Part shown: positions 50,917-60,004 of the stretch, one piece after another | How positions within the stretch are numbered: position 1 is the first letter of the stretch | How the letters are laid out: every line of letters starts with the position of its first letter | Origin: an uncultured Lachnospiraceae bacterium | GTDB lineage: Bacteria; Bacillota; Clostridia; Lachnospirales; Lachnospiraceae | Direction of reading: 5' to 3' | NCBI GenBank assembly: GCA_947176505.1 | Contig: CAMWQW010000011.1 | Coordinates: forward strand, 62,001-126,000 | Length of the DNA stretch: 64,000 nt | The notes under the pieces: model-generated | What the model saw: only the letters and a program-made list of their open reading frames with translations | Told to the model about the DNA's origin: nothing | Databases searched by the model: none | Position numbers and translations under genes: made by a program

Positions 50917-51705
50917 ATGAGCAAAAAATATACCATCCGCGACATCGCCAGACAAGCCGGCGTGTCCGTAGCTACCGTATCCTATGTAATTAATAACCGT
51001 GATGATCAGAGAATCAGCGAGGAAACAAAGAAGAAAGTGCGTCAGATCATAAATCTTTATGATTATAAACCCAACTCTTCTGCGAAGTCACTGGCAACTA
51101 ATAAGACCTATACCGCCGCGCTTTACCTTTCTCATGAAGACTCTCTGTATAAACGTTCCGAGCAGCTCCATGTGGCGGAAACGCTTTCTGCTGTCCTGAA
51201 ACGGCACGGCTATCACCTGCTCTTGCAGGATGAGACTGACATAAGCCAAATCGATTACACCGATGCGATCCTCTGCTATGACACCACCACCGATTTCTTC
51301 TGTGAGCTCGGTGACAAGAATCTGATTCCACTGATTGCAATAGATATTCTGATTGATGCTCCTTTGCCGATTTTCTTTCAAATATGTACGGATTACCGGA
51401 AACAGAAAGAACAGGCAGACGCGCATTTCGGTGCGGACAACTATGTCTACTGTTGCCTTACGCCCAACAATGCAGAAGTGCGGACTCTGATCCGCAATAC
51501 CTTTCAAACCGTATCCTTCATCGACCGGAATCAGGATATTCCTTCCGGAAATATTGTGTACAGTCAGTCTTCCATGCGAACCCTGCTCCCCTCCGGCTCC
51601 CTGTATCTGCCGTGCGATACGCATTCCAAAATGGAGCAAGTCTTCGTCTGTATGGAGCTTGCCATGAACCGTGTCCCCGACTGCGCACATCTGTGCTTCG
51701 TATAA
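50917..51705 (+). CDS. LacI/GalR-family regulator, short form (MalR-like)
   Basis: 262 residues. The N-terminal HTH YTIRDIARQAGVSVATVSYV with NNRDDQRISEETKKKV and the hinge PNSSAKSLATNKT are canonical. The effector domain is only about 200 residues, so the protein is some 60-80 residues shorter than typical LacI proteins, and the second subdomain is reduced. It is divergent from the GH13-malEFG operon and convergent with the starch-binding-like lipoprotein gene, so it likely controls maltodextrin use. Its mRNA appears leaderless. Candidate operators TGCTTAAC-NN-GTTAAGCA occur near the lipoprotein promoter, not in its own short promoter. Confidence 0.85.
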   Translation: MSKKYTIRDIARQAGVSVATVSYVINNRDDQRISEETKKKVRQIINLYDYKPNSSAKSLATNKTYTAALYLSHEDSLYKRSEQLHVAETLSAVLKRHGYHLLLQDETDISQIDYTDAILCYDTTTDFFCELGDKNLIPLIAIDILIDAPLPIFFQICTDYRKQKEQADAHFGADNYVYCCLTPNNAEVRTLIRNTFQTVSFIDRNQDIPSGNIVYSQSSMRTLLPSGSLYLPCDTHSKMEQVFVCMELAMNRVPDCAHLCFV

Positions 51706-51709
51706 CACC

Positions 51710-51751
51710 GCGGTAAGTGTGTTCTTCGTGTCCGGAACACACTTAAACCGC
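51710..51751. terminator. Long hairpin between the convergent lacI and lipoprotein genes
   Basis: GCGGT plus AAGTGTGTTC pair with GAACACACTT plus ACCGC (one extra A on the right arm), enclosing a 10-nt loop. No T tract follows on either strand. It is probably a transcription end or mRNA-stabilising stem for both genes. Confidence 0.55.
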
Positions 51752-51785
51752 TCATATCCTTAAGCCCCTACAGAAATATCATACC

Positions 51786-52958
51786 TTATTCCGTAAAATC
51801 TACCGTCAGTTCCTGTGTCGCCGGATTATAGTTAAATGTATAGGTTCCGGCTTCCTTTGCAATCATGTTATAATTCTCCGCACCGTCTACGTATGACAGA
51901 GATGTCTCGTCGCTGATGTTGCTGTAACGCACATATTCGTTGCCGACATTAGAATTACCATCCACGGTGATCAGTGAGGTCAGCAGAAATTCATCCCCTT
52001 CCTCCAAATCAATTGTCAATGTATGTACTCCGTCCTTCTCCACAAATCCGTACTGCGCATCGTATTTATCTTCCCATCCCGTAACGATTGCACCCTTAAT
52101 AAAGTAAGCCACCTCGCCATCCGACATTTCCGCAGACATTTCTCCGTTATAGGTCCACTCGATGGTGTCATATGGATTAGAGTTATAATTCTCCTTCGTA
52201 GCCTCAGTATAATAACTATTCTTCGTGTCATACACATCCGCACCGGGATATGTCTTTAGCGTAAAAGTATAATTACCCTGTTTCACGCATTTAATATTGG
52301 ATTTCTGAGAGCTTTCAGACAGTCCTCCGGCTACTGCGAAATATTCCGTCCCATCTATATCTGTATTCGCCATATAACCACCGCCCCGCTGGTTGTTCCA
52401 TGAAGTGTCAATTGCAAACTGAAATTCATCACCCTCGCACAAATCTACCGTAATCGTATAGGTATTCTCGCCTTCCACCTTTGTCATATAATGTTCATCG
52501 TTAATCGTCTTACCCCAGTTGGAGACCGCAAGTAATGGGCTCGTACCACTACCCAGAATCGCGAACGTTCTCGTATCCTCTATATTCTCCATAAATCCGG
52601 CAAATACATCCGTATCCTGCGTAATCGCCTGCGCAAAATCAAATTCATGCGCCAACGTCGGTGTCGCAAACCATCCCATAAAAATCTGGTTTTCTTTCTC
52701 CGGCGTGTACTCCGTAACCGTATCTCCGCTCTTTACTTCTTCCTCAGACAATACAGTCGTACCGTCCGTATCATAAAAAGTTACCTTATAGACCTGTTCT
52801 TCCATCGACTCCGCCTCGCTCACCGGCTCCTGCACATCCGTCTGCACTTCAGAAGCGGTATTCGCGGAATCTGTTCCCGCCGCCGTATTCTGACAGCCGG
52901 ACAAAATTACTGTTCCTAATAGTGTGGCTGCAATCGCTAACCCAATTCTTCTCTTCAT
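51786..52958 (-). CDS. Lipoprotein with InlB-type repeat and two beta-domains, possibly starch-binding
   Basis: 390 residues. Lipobox ILSGCQN (Cys about 22), an acidic linker, then an InlB/Listeria-Bacteroides-type repeat (VTFYDTDGTTVLSEEEVKSG and IFMGWFATPT). Two related beta-sandwich-like modules follow, matched by TYTITVDLCEGDEFQFAI with VHTLTIDLEEGDEFLLTS and by GNYTFTLKTYPG with GTYTFNYNPAT. I infer a surface glycan-binding role, by analogy with SusE/SusF or CBM-like starch binders, because it lies beside the maltodextrin genes. Start 52958 has GGAGGG upstream. The promoter and palindromic operators are at 52995-53148. Confidence 0.72.
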   Translation of the reverse strand: MKRRIGLAIAATLLGTVILSGCQNTAAGTDSANTASEVQTDVQEPVSEAESMEEQVYKVTFYDTDGTTVLSEEEVKSGDTVTEYTPEKENQIFMGWFATPTLAHEFDFAQAITQDTDVFAGFMENIEDTRTFAILGSGTSPLLAVSNWGKTINDEHYMTKVEGENTYTITVDLCEGDEFQFAIDTSWNNQRGGGYMANTDIDGTEYFAVAGGLSESSQKSNIKCVKQGNYTFTLKTYPGADVYDTKNSYYTEATKENYNSNPYDTIEWTYNGEMSAEMSDGEVAYFIKGAIVTGWEDKYDAQYGFVEKDGVHTLTIDLEEGDEFLLTSLITVDGNSNVGNEYVRYSNISDETSLSYVDGAENYNMIAKEAGTYTFNYNPATQELTVDFTE

Positions 52959-52994
52959 AATTTTCCCTCCATTTCTAATCATACAACTTCTCTT

Positions 52995-53012
52995 GCTTAA
53001 CCAGTTAAGCAC
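52995..53012. promoter_or_regulatory. LacI-type palindromic operator O1
   Basis: TGCTTAAC-CA-GTTAAGCA, a perfect 8-bp inverted repeat around a 2-base centre. It lies in the leader of the lipoprotein gene, about 37 bases upstream of its ATG, and is flanked by the same TTCTCT and TTGTAA-type sequences as O2. Confidence 0.75.
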
Positions 53013-53100
53013 TTTGTAAAAAAATCCGCTTCGCTCAATTGCGTGTTTTATCTCGCAAACCTAAATGAGCGGAGCGCCACTTATATCCCGTTTCTTCTCT

Positions 53101-53118
53101 TGCTTAACTGGTTAAGCA
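53101..53118. promoter_or_regulatory. LacI-type palindromic operator O2 at the promoter
   Basis: TGCTTAAC-TG-GTTAAGCA, the reverse complement of O1. It lies immediately downstream of the -10 box of the lipoprotein promoter, covering the predicted start, an ideal repressor position. The centre-to-centre distance to O1 is 106 bp, about ten helical turns, which would favour looping by a tetramer or bridged dimers. Confidence 0.78.
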
Positions 53119-53119
53119 C

Positions 53120-53148
53120 ATTGTAATATTTAAGTCCGCCTTTGTCAA
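53120..53148 (-). promoter_or_regulatory. Promoter of the starch-binding-like lipoprotein gene
   Basis: On the minus strand TTGACA (53143-53148), 17 bp, TACAAT (53120-53125). The predicted start near 53113 is inside operator O2. This is among the best promoter matches in the window, consistent with a strong gene held off by a repressor. Confidence 0.82.
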
Positions 53149-53226
53149 TTTCTGTAATAGACAAAAGCAGACTCCTAATTTTGTTGACAATTACCAAAAG
53201 TAATGTGCTGTGCAAATGACCCTATC

Positions 53227-54192
53227 CTACCACTCAATCACCGCCGAAGCCCATGTCAGTCCGCCGCCAAATCCGGACATTGCAACCTTCATTCCCGGTT
53301 TCAACATCCCTTTGCGGTTCATCTCATCCAAAAGAATCGGAACACTGGCTGCGGAAATATTTCCGCAATGGTCCAAGCTGATCGGGAACTTATCCTCAGA
53401 CACCTTCAATCTCTTGGCAACCGACTGCAAGATTCTGATATTTGCTTGATGAAGTGCGAAATAATCGATATCTTCTACCGTCAATCCCGCCGCCTCGATT
53501 GTTCTGTGGAGCGATGCCGGCACCTCGGTCACTGCAAATTTGTATACTTCCTGTCCATCCATATGTACATATTCCAGTTCCTTGGACGTCTCTATCAAGG
53601 GATTGTTATTAGAACGATTGGCACAGGCAAGCACATTTCCTTTAATTCCATCGCTGCCTTGGTCAAAGGCGAGCACACCTTCCCTGTCGTCCTTGCGCAC
53701 CACTGCTGCACCCGCTCCGTCTCCGAAAAGGACACACGTACTCCTGTCGTTCCAATCCATCACTTTGGATAATGTTTCCGCACCAAGAATCAGCGCTGTC
53801 TTATAAGTTCCGGTCTGTAAATATGCGTGTGCAATATTTAAGGCAAACATGAATCCGGAACATGCGGCATTGATATCAAATGCGACAGCATTTACCGCCC
53901 CAATCGCCGCCTGCACTTCACACGCACAAGCCGGAGTTACATGGTCGGCGGACAATGTCCCTACAATAATTAAATCAATCTCTTCCGCAGTTACGCCCGC
54001 ATCTTCCATCGCGCGCTTTGCTGCTTCCGTAGACATCCCTGCCGTTGTCTCTTCCTTTACCAAATGCCGTTCTCTAATGCCCGTACGGCTGCTAATCCAC
54101 TCGTCGGAAGTATCCATAATTTTAGATAAATCGTCATTTGTCACAACTGTCTTAGGCAGACAGCTTCCCGTTCCTATGATTCTTGTTCCCAT
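53227..54192 (-). CDS. fabH: Beta-ketoacyl-ACP synthase III (FabH)
   Basis: 321 residues of the thiolase fold. The active-site Cys is in INAACSGFMFALNIAHAYL, the His in FALHQANIRI, and the Asn region in DHCGNISAASVPILL. The C-terminal AMSGFGGGLTWAS is the usual glycine loop. FabH joins acetyl-CoA (or branched acyl-CoA) to malonyl-ACP to start fatty acid synthesis. Start 54192 has TGAGG upstream; the GTG at 54204 is the alternative. It lies at the end of the fab cluster, about 78 bases after the flavin oxidoreductase gene, rather than first as in many clostridia. Confidence 0.95.
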   Translation of the reverse strand: MGTRIIGTGSCLPKTVVTNDDLSKIMDTSDEWISSRTGIRERHLVKEETTAGMSTEAAKRAMEDAGVTAEEIDLIIVGTLSADHVTPACACEVQAAIGAVNAVAFDINAACSGFMFALNIAHAYLQTGTYKTALILGAETLSKVMDWNDRSTCVLFGDGAGAAVVRKDDREGVLAFDQGSDGIKGNVLACANRSNNNPLIETSKELEYVHMDGQEVYKFAVTEVPASLHRTIEAAGLTVEDIDYFALHQANIRILQSVAKRLKVSEDKFPISLDHCGNISAASVPILLDEMNRKGMLKPGMKVAMSGFGGGLTWASAVIEW

Positions 54193-54269
54193 CTTTTTCC
54201 TCACCCTGAAAATATAGAATCTGATATGGCTCTTCTATACCATAATATAAGTCTTAGCTTCGACCGTCG

Positions 54270-55328
54270 CTACGGACGAAATTCATCCATAATATCTTTT
54301 ACATGTTCCAGCTTCGTTGCCCGATATGCATTTGCTCCGCAGAATAAAAGCGCATCATCAATCTTGCCTTTCACTGCATTAACCAGTGCCTCTGTGATAC
54401 AGTATGGTGTCTTGACTGGGTCACAGGTGCTGACGCAGAGGTGACACTTGCCATGCGGAATCTGCTCTTCTTTTGCCCTTTTCATAAAAGGATTCAAAAT
54501 AGCCCTTCCGGGCATTCCCACCGGACTCTGCACAATAACAATATCCTCTTTCGTAGCATCAATATATGCCTGTTTATAGGAGTCATCCGCATCACACTCA
54601 TAAGTCGTCACGAAGCGGGTCGCAACTTGTACTCCCGAAGCTCCCATTTCCATATAATGCTCCATATCTTCACGAGTGTACACACCGCCAGCCATAATGA
54701 CCGGAATCTCTGTCTCATGCTCTGATGCCGTTTCATTCACTTTATCTATAATCGCTTTGACTTCATCGTCATAATGCAGCCCATCGACATCCTCAAGCTG
54801 CTCTTTATGAAATCCGAGATGTCCTCCCGCCAACGGTCCTTCAATGACTATTGCGTCCGGCAGTCTACTGTACTTTTTCCACCAATAGCGCATAATGACT
54901 TGCACAGATTTAACACTGGACACGATAGGCGCCAATTTTGTCTTTGCCGTACCGACTAGCTTTGGCAAATCCATCGGTAATCCGGCGCCCGATATAATCA
55001 AATCAATACCTGCCTCTACAGCCGACTTGACATATTCCTCATATTTTCTCGTGGCAACCATAATATTAACGCCTAAGATACCATCTTTTGCAATCCGGCG
55101 CGCCTTTTGAATTTCCGTCTTAATAGCACGCAGATTTGCCCCAATCGGATTGCTATCGAAATCCGGTTCTCTGTAGCCAATCTGTGCCGTGGAAATCACA
55201 CCGATTCCGCCTTCGGCTGCCACTGCGCCTGCCAAAGAAGACAAACTGATACCTACACCCATACCGCCTTGAATGAGCGGCACCTTTGCTGCCAAATCCC
55301 CTATTACGAGAGGTTTAACTTTTACCAT
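54270..55328 (-). CDS. NPD/nitronate monooxygenase-family flavoprotein with a Cys cluster
   Basis: 352 residues, FMN-binding TIM barrel of the 2-nitropropane dioxygenase/FabK superfamily: PLIQGGMGVGISLSSLAGAV, the phosphate loop IVIEGPLAGGHLGFH and MAGGVYTREDMEHYMEMGA. It differs from FabK at 59019 in length and in a C-terminal segment CHLCVSTCDPVKTPYC, with four Cys in a C-x2-C-x3-C-x7-C pattern suitable for a metal or Fe-S site. It lies between fabZ and fabH in the fatty-acid cluster. It may be an alternative enoyl reductase or a nitronate-type oxidase; the choice cannot be made from sequence. Confidence 0.85.
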   Translation of the reverse strand: MVKVKPLVIGDLAAKVPLIQGGMGVGISLSSLAGAVAAEGGIGVISTAQIGYREPDFDSNPIGANLRAIKTEIQKARRIAKDGILGVNIMVATRKYEEYVKSAVEAGIDLIISGAGLPMDLPKLVGTAKTKLAPIVSSVKSVQVIMRYWWKKYSRLPDAIVIEGPLAGGHLGFHKEQLEDVDGLHYDDEVKAIIDKVNETASEHETEIPVIMAGGVYTREDMEHYMEMGASGVQVATRFVTTYECDADDSYKQAYIDATKEDIVIVQSPVGMPGRAILNPFMKRAKEEQIPHGKCHLCVSTCDPVKTPYCITEALVNAVKGKIDDALLFCGANAYRATKLEHVKDIMDEFRP

Positions 55329-55393
55329 CTATTTTCTCCCTTTACACTTCAGCCACCGCCAAGCTTTTGCTCCTCCGCAGCCTTTTACACCTG

Positions 55394-55828
<435 letters not shown>

Positions 55829-55906
55829 ATCAGTATCTCCTTCTTGTTCATTTTTCACCCTATGTCCGGCAATGCAGACCTCGTGACTGTCTTCCTAATC
55901 AGCTTC

Positions 55907-57142
55907 TTACTCGTGATACTTCTTCACCAGAAGACTTGCATTGTGTCCACCGAAACCGAGGGAATTAGACAACGCATACTCGAAGTCTTCTTCATACGCC
56001 TCTTTACAGTAATTTAGGTCGCACTCTTCGTCCGGAACCTGATATCCTACCGTCCGGTGAATATATCCTTCTTCCAGCTCCTTGACACAAGCCACAAACT
56101 CAACTGCCCCGGCTGCGCCCAGAAGATGTCCTACCATAGATTTGGTAGAATTAATCTTGATATCTTTCGCATGTTCTCCAAACAGGAGCTTGATTGCCCT
56201 TGTCTCGAAAAGGTCATTGTGGTGCGTCGCCGTTCCATGAGCGTTAATATATGTGATATCTTCTTTGCTGATTCCTGCATCTGCAATCGCATACTCCATC
56301 GCTTTTGCCGCTCCTGCTCCGTCTTCCGCCGGAGAGGTAATATGATACGCATCAGAGCTGCATCCATATCCGGCAACTTCTGCATATATCTTAGCGCCCC
56401 TCGCTTTTGCATGCTCCAATTCTTCCAATACCACGACAGCTGCGCCTTCGCCCATAACGAAACCGCTTCTTTCCTTATCAAAAGGGATGGAGCATCTCGT
56501 CGGATCTTCGCTGGTGGACAACGCTGTCAAAGCTGAAAACCCTCCGATACCGATAGGACAAACGCTACCTTCCGTACCGCCTGCAACCATCACTTCCGCA
56601 TCACCATACTGAATAGCCCGAAAGGCTTCTCCTATGGAATTGGTTCCGGTCGCACAAGCCGTTACCACATTGATACTTTTACCTTTCAGTCCGAACTGAA
56701 TGGATACATTACCTGCTGCCATATTAGAAATTGTCAACGGAACAAATAACGGCTCTACTCTGGAGGGTCCCTTTTCCAATAATCTGCTGTGAGAACGCTC
56801 CATTGCCTGCAAAGAACCTGTTCCGGAACCTACTGCAACACCCACGCGGTAGGGGTCTTCCTTCTCCATATCAAGTCCGGCATCCGCAATCGCTTCCTTC
56901 GTCGCTGCCACTGCATACTGAGAGAACAGCTCCATTCTTTTTGCTGCCTTGAAATCCATATAGTTCTTACCGTCAAAACCCTTAACTTCCGCCGCAAGCT
57001 TACATTTGAAGTCTGTCGTATCAAATCTGGTAATCTTGTCGAAGCCAATCTTACCTTCTTTAATTCCTTCCCAAAACTCGTCTACACTCAATCCGATGGG
57101 CGTAATCGCTCCCATTCCTGTCACTACAACTCTTCTGCTCAT
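55907..57142 (-). CDS. fabF: Beta-ketoacyl-ACP synthase II (FabF)
   Basis: 411 residues, full length. Active-site Cys in VTACATGTNSIGEAF, the two His in INAHGTATHHNDLFE and KSMVGHLLGAAGAVE, and the C-terminal SNSLGFGGHNASLLV. It elongates acyl-ACP with malonyl-ACP in the cytoplasm. Excellent ribosome site (GGAGG). It lies between fabG and fabZ with gaps of 43 and 78 bases, in one transcription unit that probably starts at fabD. Confidence 0.96.
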   Translation of the reverse strand: MSRRVVVTGMGAITPIGLSVDEFWEGIKEGKIGFDKITRFDTTDFKCKLAAEVKGFDGKNYMDFKAAKRMELFSQYAVAATKEAIADAGLDMEKEDPYRVGVAVGSGTGSLQAMERSHSRLLEKGPSRVEPLFVPLTISNMAAGNVSIQFGLKGKSINVVTACATGTNSIGEAFRAIQYGDAEVMVAGGTEGSVCPIGIGGFSALTALSTSEDPTRCSIPFDKERSGFVMGEGAAVVVLEELEHAKARGAKIYAEVAGYGCSSDAYHITSPAEDGAGAAKAMEYAIADAGISKEDITYINAHGTATHHNDLFETRAIKLLFGEHAKDIKINSTKSMVGHLLGAAGAVEFVACVKELEEGYIHRTVGYQVPDEECDLNYCKEAYEEDFEYALSNSLGFGGHNASLLVKKYHE

Positions 57143-57185
57143 AACCTGCCTCCGTTTATTTATTCATCTTTAAGCCATGTCATTC

Positions 57186-57926
57186 TCACATCGCCATTCC
57201 GCCGTCCACCGAGATAACCTGTCCCGTAATATAAGACGCCTTATCACTTGCAAGAAATGCCACCGTCTCCGCAATATCTTCGGGCGTGCCTACGCGCTTT
57301 AACGGAATTTGTGCCAGTGTTGCTTCCTTCGCACTGTCTGTCATTGCCTGTGTCATATCCGTATCTATAAAACCGGGCGCCACAGCATTGACCGTAATAT
57401 TTCTGCTTGCCAGCTCCCTTGCCATCGACTTCGTCAAACCAATCACTCCCGCTTTGGACGCCGCATAATTCGCCTGTCCTGCATTGCCAAGTACGCCGGT
57501 AACAGATGATAGATTAATAATTCTTCCCACTTTTTGTTTGATAAAAGGACGATACATATGCTTCATCGTATTAAAAGTACCTTTTAGATTCGTATCAATG
57601 ACCGCGTCAAAGTCTTCCTCCGTCATCTTGATCACCAGATTATCCTTGGTAATACCTGCATTATTCACTAAAATGTCAATATGCCCGAATTCAGTCAACA
57701 TATCCGTAATCATCTTGCCGCACGCTTCATAATCCGCCACACTGCACTGGACTGCCACTGCTTTTCGACCCATCTCTTCAATCTTTGCAACTACTTCTTC
57801 CGCTTTTTCTTTGGAACCGTTGTAATTTACAATTACGTCTGCCCCATATTCGGCTAATGTCAGCGCAATCTGTCGTCCGATTCCCCGTCCGGCGCCGGTC
57901 ACTAACGCCACTTTTCCTGTTAACAT
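57186..57926 (-). CDS. fabG: 3-oxoacyl-ACP reductase (FabG)
   Basis: 246 residues, classical short-chain dehydrogenase. NADPH loop [20 protein letters not shown] in [13 protein letters not shown], catalytic Ser in [15 protein letters not shown], and YxxxK in [12 protein letters not shown], ending in [19 protein letters not shown]. It reduces 3-ketoacyl-ACP. AGGAGG lies just upstream of the ATG. Between fabD and fabF. Confidence 0.96.
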   Translation of the reverse strand: MLTGKVALVTGAGRGIGRQIALTLAEYGADVIVNYNGSKEKAEEVVAKIEEMGRKAVAVQCSVADYEACGKMITDMLTEFGHIDILVNNAGITKDNLVIKMTEEDFDAVIDTNLKGTFNTMKHMYRPFIKQKVGRIINLSSVTGVLGNAGQANYAASKAGVIGLTKSMARELASRNITVNAVAPGFIDTDMTQAMTDSAKEATLAQIPLKRVGTPEDIAETVAFLASDKASYITGQVISVDGGMAM

Positions 57927-57993
57927 AGTCTCCTCCTATTTATGCTTACCATTTTATGGATAAATGTGTTTCAACAACAATCAATTCACAATA

Positions 57994-58911
57994 TTACATC
58001 AGCTCACTAAGTTTATCCAAATCTTCCACTTTCTCTACATTATAAACTTTCATATCCTTGTTAATCTTGCGCATAAATCCGGATAATGTCTTACCGGGTC
58101 CAATCTCCACAAAAGTATCTACACCATCGGCAATCATGCGCTCAATTGTCTGCTGCCATTTCACGGATGAGGACACCTGTTTCTCCAAAAGAAACTTCAC
58201 CTCAGATTTATCCTTTACATAGTCCGCCGTGACATTTGCAATGTAAGGAATCTGAATATCACAAATTTCCACATTTTCAAGCTCTTTTGCCAGTTTCTCT
58301 CCTGCTCCCACGAGTAATGAAGAATGAAAAGGTCCGCTCACTTTAAGCGGCACACATCTCTTAGCACCCGCTGCCGTCAGTTTCTCCACTGCTGCCTGCG
58401 CCGCACCTTCCTCGCCGGTAATTACAATCTGTCCGGGACAATTATAGTTGGCAATCGACACACAGCCTTCCGTTTCCTCGCATATTTTCTCAATTACTGC
58501 CGTATCCAATCCGAGCACAGCCACCATAGCGCCGCCGTTCGGAACTGCCTCCTGCATATAAATACCTCGTTTTCGCACAATCTTAAACACATCCTCTGCA
58601 CTCATTACACCGCTTGCTGCCAGTGCACCGTACTCTCCCAGACTTAAACCCGCCGTAACATCCGGTTTTAATCCCTTCTCTTCTATTGCTTTTAGCATTG
58701 CCACCTCGGCTGCCAACATGGCAATCTGCGTATACTCCGTAATATTAATCTGTTCATTTTCCTCAAAGCAAAGTGCCGGTACATCTAATCCGCTCGCCTT
58801 ACTTGCAAGTTCAAACATCTCCTTGCTTACCGGAATCTGATCGTAAAAATCTTTACCCATGCCTACATACTGCGCTCCCTGTCCCGGGAACATAAATGCT
58901 ATTTTACCCAT
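57994..58911 (-). CDS. fabD: Malonyl-CoA:ACP transacylase (FabD)
   Basis: 305 residues. IAFMFPGQGAQYVGMG at the start, nucleophile Ser in TAGLSLGEYGALAA, Arg in FKIVRKRGIYMQEA, and His in GPFHSSLLVGAG. It transfers malonyl from CoA to ACP. It is the first gene after a terminator and a FabT-like palindrome that separate it from fabK, so it may be transcribed from its own regulated start. AAGGTG ribosome site. Confidence 0.96.
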   Translation of the reverse strand: MGKIAFMFPGQGAQYVGMGKDFYDQIPVSKEMFELASKASGLDVPALCFEENEQINITEYTQIAMLAAEVAMLKAIEEKGLKPDVTAGLSLGEYGALAASGVMSAEDVFKIVRKRGIYMQEAVPNGGAMVAVLGLDTAVIEKICEETEGCVSIANYNCPGQIVITGEEGAAQAAVEKLTAAGAKRCVPLKVSGPFHSSLLVGAGEKLAKELENVEICDIQIPYIANVTADYVKDKSEVKFLLEKQVSSSVKWQQTIERMIADGVDTFVEIGPGKTLSGFMRKINKDMKVYNVEKVEDLDKLSELM

Positions 58912-58954
58912 TTTTTCACCTTTCTCATCCTTTTTGCTCGTCTGTTGACAATAG

Positions 58955-58967
58955 TTTGAATTTCAAA
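58955..58967. promoter_or_regulatory. FabT-like palindromic operator upstream of fabD
   Basis: TTTGA-ATT-TCAAA within the context ATAG...GTAT that is shared with the site upstream of acpP. It lies about 44 bases before the fabD ATG. On the minus strand an AATACT -10-like sequence adjoins it at the same offset as in the acpP promoter, but no good -35 is present. Confidence 0.7.
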
Positions 58968-58977
58968 GTATTTATCT

Positions 58978-59008
58978 AAAAGAAAAGCGCAAGCCATCGA
59001 GCTTGCGC
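58978..59008 (-). terminator. Rho-independent terminator after fabK
   Basis: On the minus strand GCGCAAGC-TCGATG-GCTTGCGC followed by TTTTCTTTT. It lies about 10 bases beyond the fabK stop and upstream of the operator before fabD, so acpP-fabK can form a separate transcript. Confidence 0.85.
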
Positions 59009-59018
59009 TCTTATTGTC

Positions 59019-59945
59019 CTATTTCTTTGTCAACAAAGCTTCTGCCTGCGTCATGATTTCCTGAATCATCTCCGCACAGGTCTGCTCTTCCTTAATCATA
59101 CCTGCAATCTGTCCAGCCATCAGAGTACCGTTAACAGTATCGCCTTCCACTACTGCCTTGCGCAGCGCACCGAGTGTTAATTGTTCCAACTCTTCAAAAG
59201 GCGCTCCGGCTTTCTCCAGCTTCAAATATTCTCTTGTCATATTATTGCGAATCTGTCGAACCGGATGACCATGAGTCATGCCCGTCACTTCCGAATCAAT
59301 ATCCTTTGCTGCCAGAATCTTTTTCTTGTAATTCTCATGGACAATGGACTCTTTCGCAACTACAAATCTTGTTCCCATCTGTACGGCTTCCGCACCCAGC
59401 ATCATTGAAGCTGCAAATCCTCTCCCGTCTCCTATACCGCCTGCCGCAATAACAGGAATCTTCACCGCATCGACCACCTGTGGTACAAGTGTCATCGTAG
59501 TCGCAGAACCGATATGTCCGCCTGACTCCGTTCCCTCGGCAATCACTGCATCTACCCCGGCGCGCTCCATCATCTTGGCAAGTGCAACACTGGCGACAAC
59601 GGGAATAACCTTAATGCCTGCTTCCTTCCATGCTGCCAGATATTTACCCGGATTACCGGCGCCGGTAGTCACTACCTGCACGCCCTCGTCAACAATCACC
59701 TTGGCAATCTCATCCGCCTCCGGATTCATCAGCATAACATTGACGCCAAAAGGCTTATTTGTAATCTCTTTTGTTTTCTGAATCTGTTCTCTGACAAAAG
59801 ACGCCGGCGCCCCGCCTGCCCCGATAATTCCTAATCCGCCTGCCTCAGAGACAGCCGCCGCAAGATGATATTCGGCAACCCATGCCATACCGCCTTGGAT
59901 AATCGGGTACTCAATCCCAAGAAGCTCTGTAATTTTTGTTTTCAT
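59019..59945 (-). CDS. fabK: Enoyl-ACP reductase II (FabK), FMN-dependent
   Basis: 308 residues, near the usual FabK length. PIIQGGMAWVAEYHLAAAVSE (phosphate-binding start, quoted in part: QGGMAW), GGLGIIGAGGAP, the FMN loop GTESGGHIGSATTMTLV and IAAGGIGDGRGFAASMMLGA with MGTRFV. It reduces trans-2-enoyl-ACP with NADH and FMN, replacing FabI in many Firmicutes. It follows acpP by about 60 bases and ends at a terminator. The NPD-family protein at 54270 is a distant relative. Confidence 0.93.
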   Translation of the reverse strand: MKTKITELLGIEYPIIQGGMAWVAEYHLAAAVSEAGGLGIIGAGGAPASFVREQIQKTKEITNKPFGVNVMLMNPEADEIAKVIVDEGVQVVTTGAGNPGKYLAAWKEAGIKVIPVVASVALAKMMERAGVDAVIAEGTESGGHIGSATTMTLVPQVVDAVKIPVIAAGGIGDGRGFAASMMLGAEAVQMGTRFVVAKESIVHENYKKKILAAKDIDSEVTGMTHGHPVRQIRNNMTREYLKLEKAGAPFEELEQLTLGALRKAVVEGDTVNGTLMAGQIAGMIKEEQTCAEMIQEIMTQAEALLTKK

Positions 59946-60004
59946 TCTATACCTCTACCCTAAATGCGCAAGCATCTTATCATCGCTTCAAGTAAGCGTT
60001 TCTC

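Noticed and set aside
58945..58978. Plus-strand promoter TTGACA near TATTTA between fabK and fabD
   Set aside because: The match arises from the palindromic operator, spacing is 18 bp, and no plus-strand gene follows.
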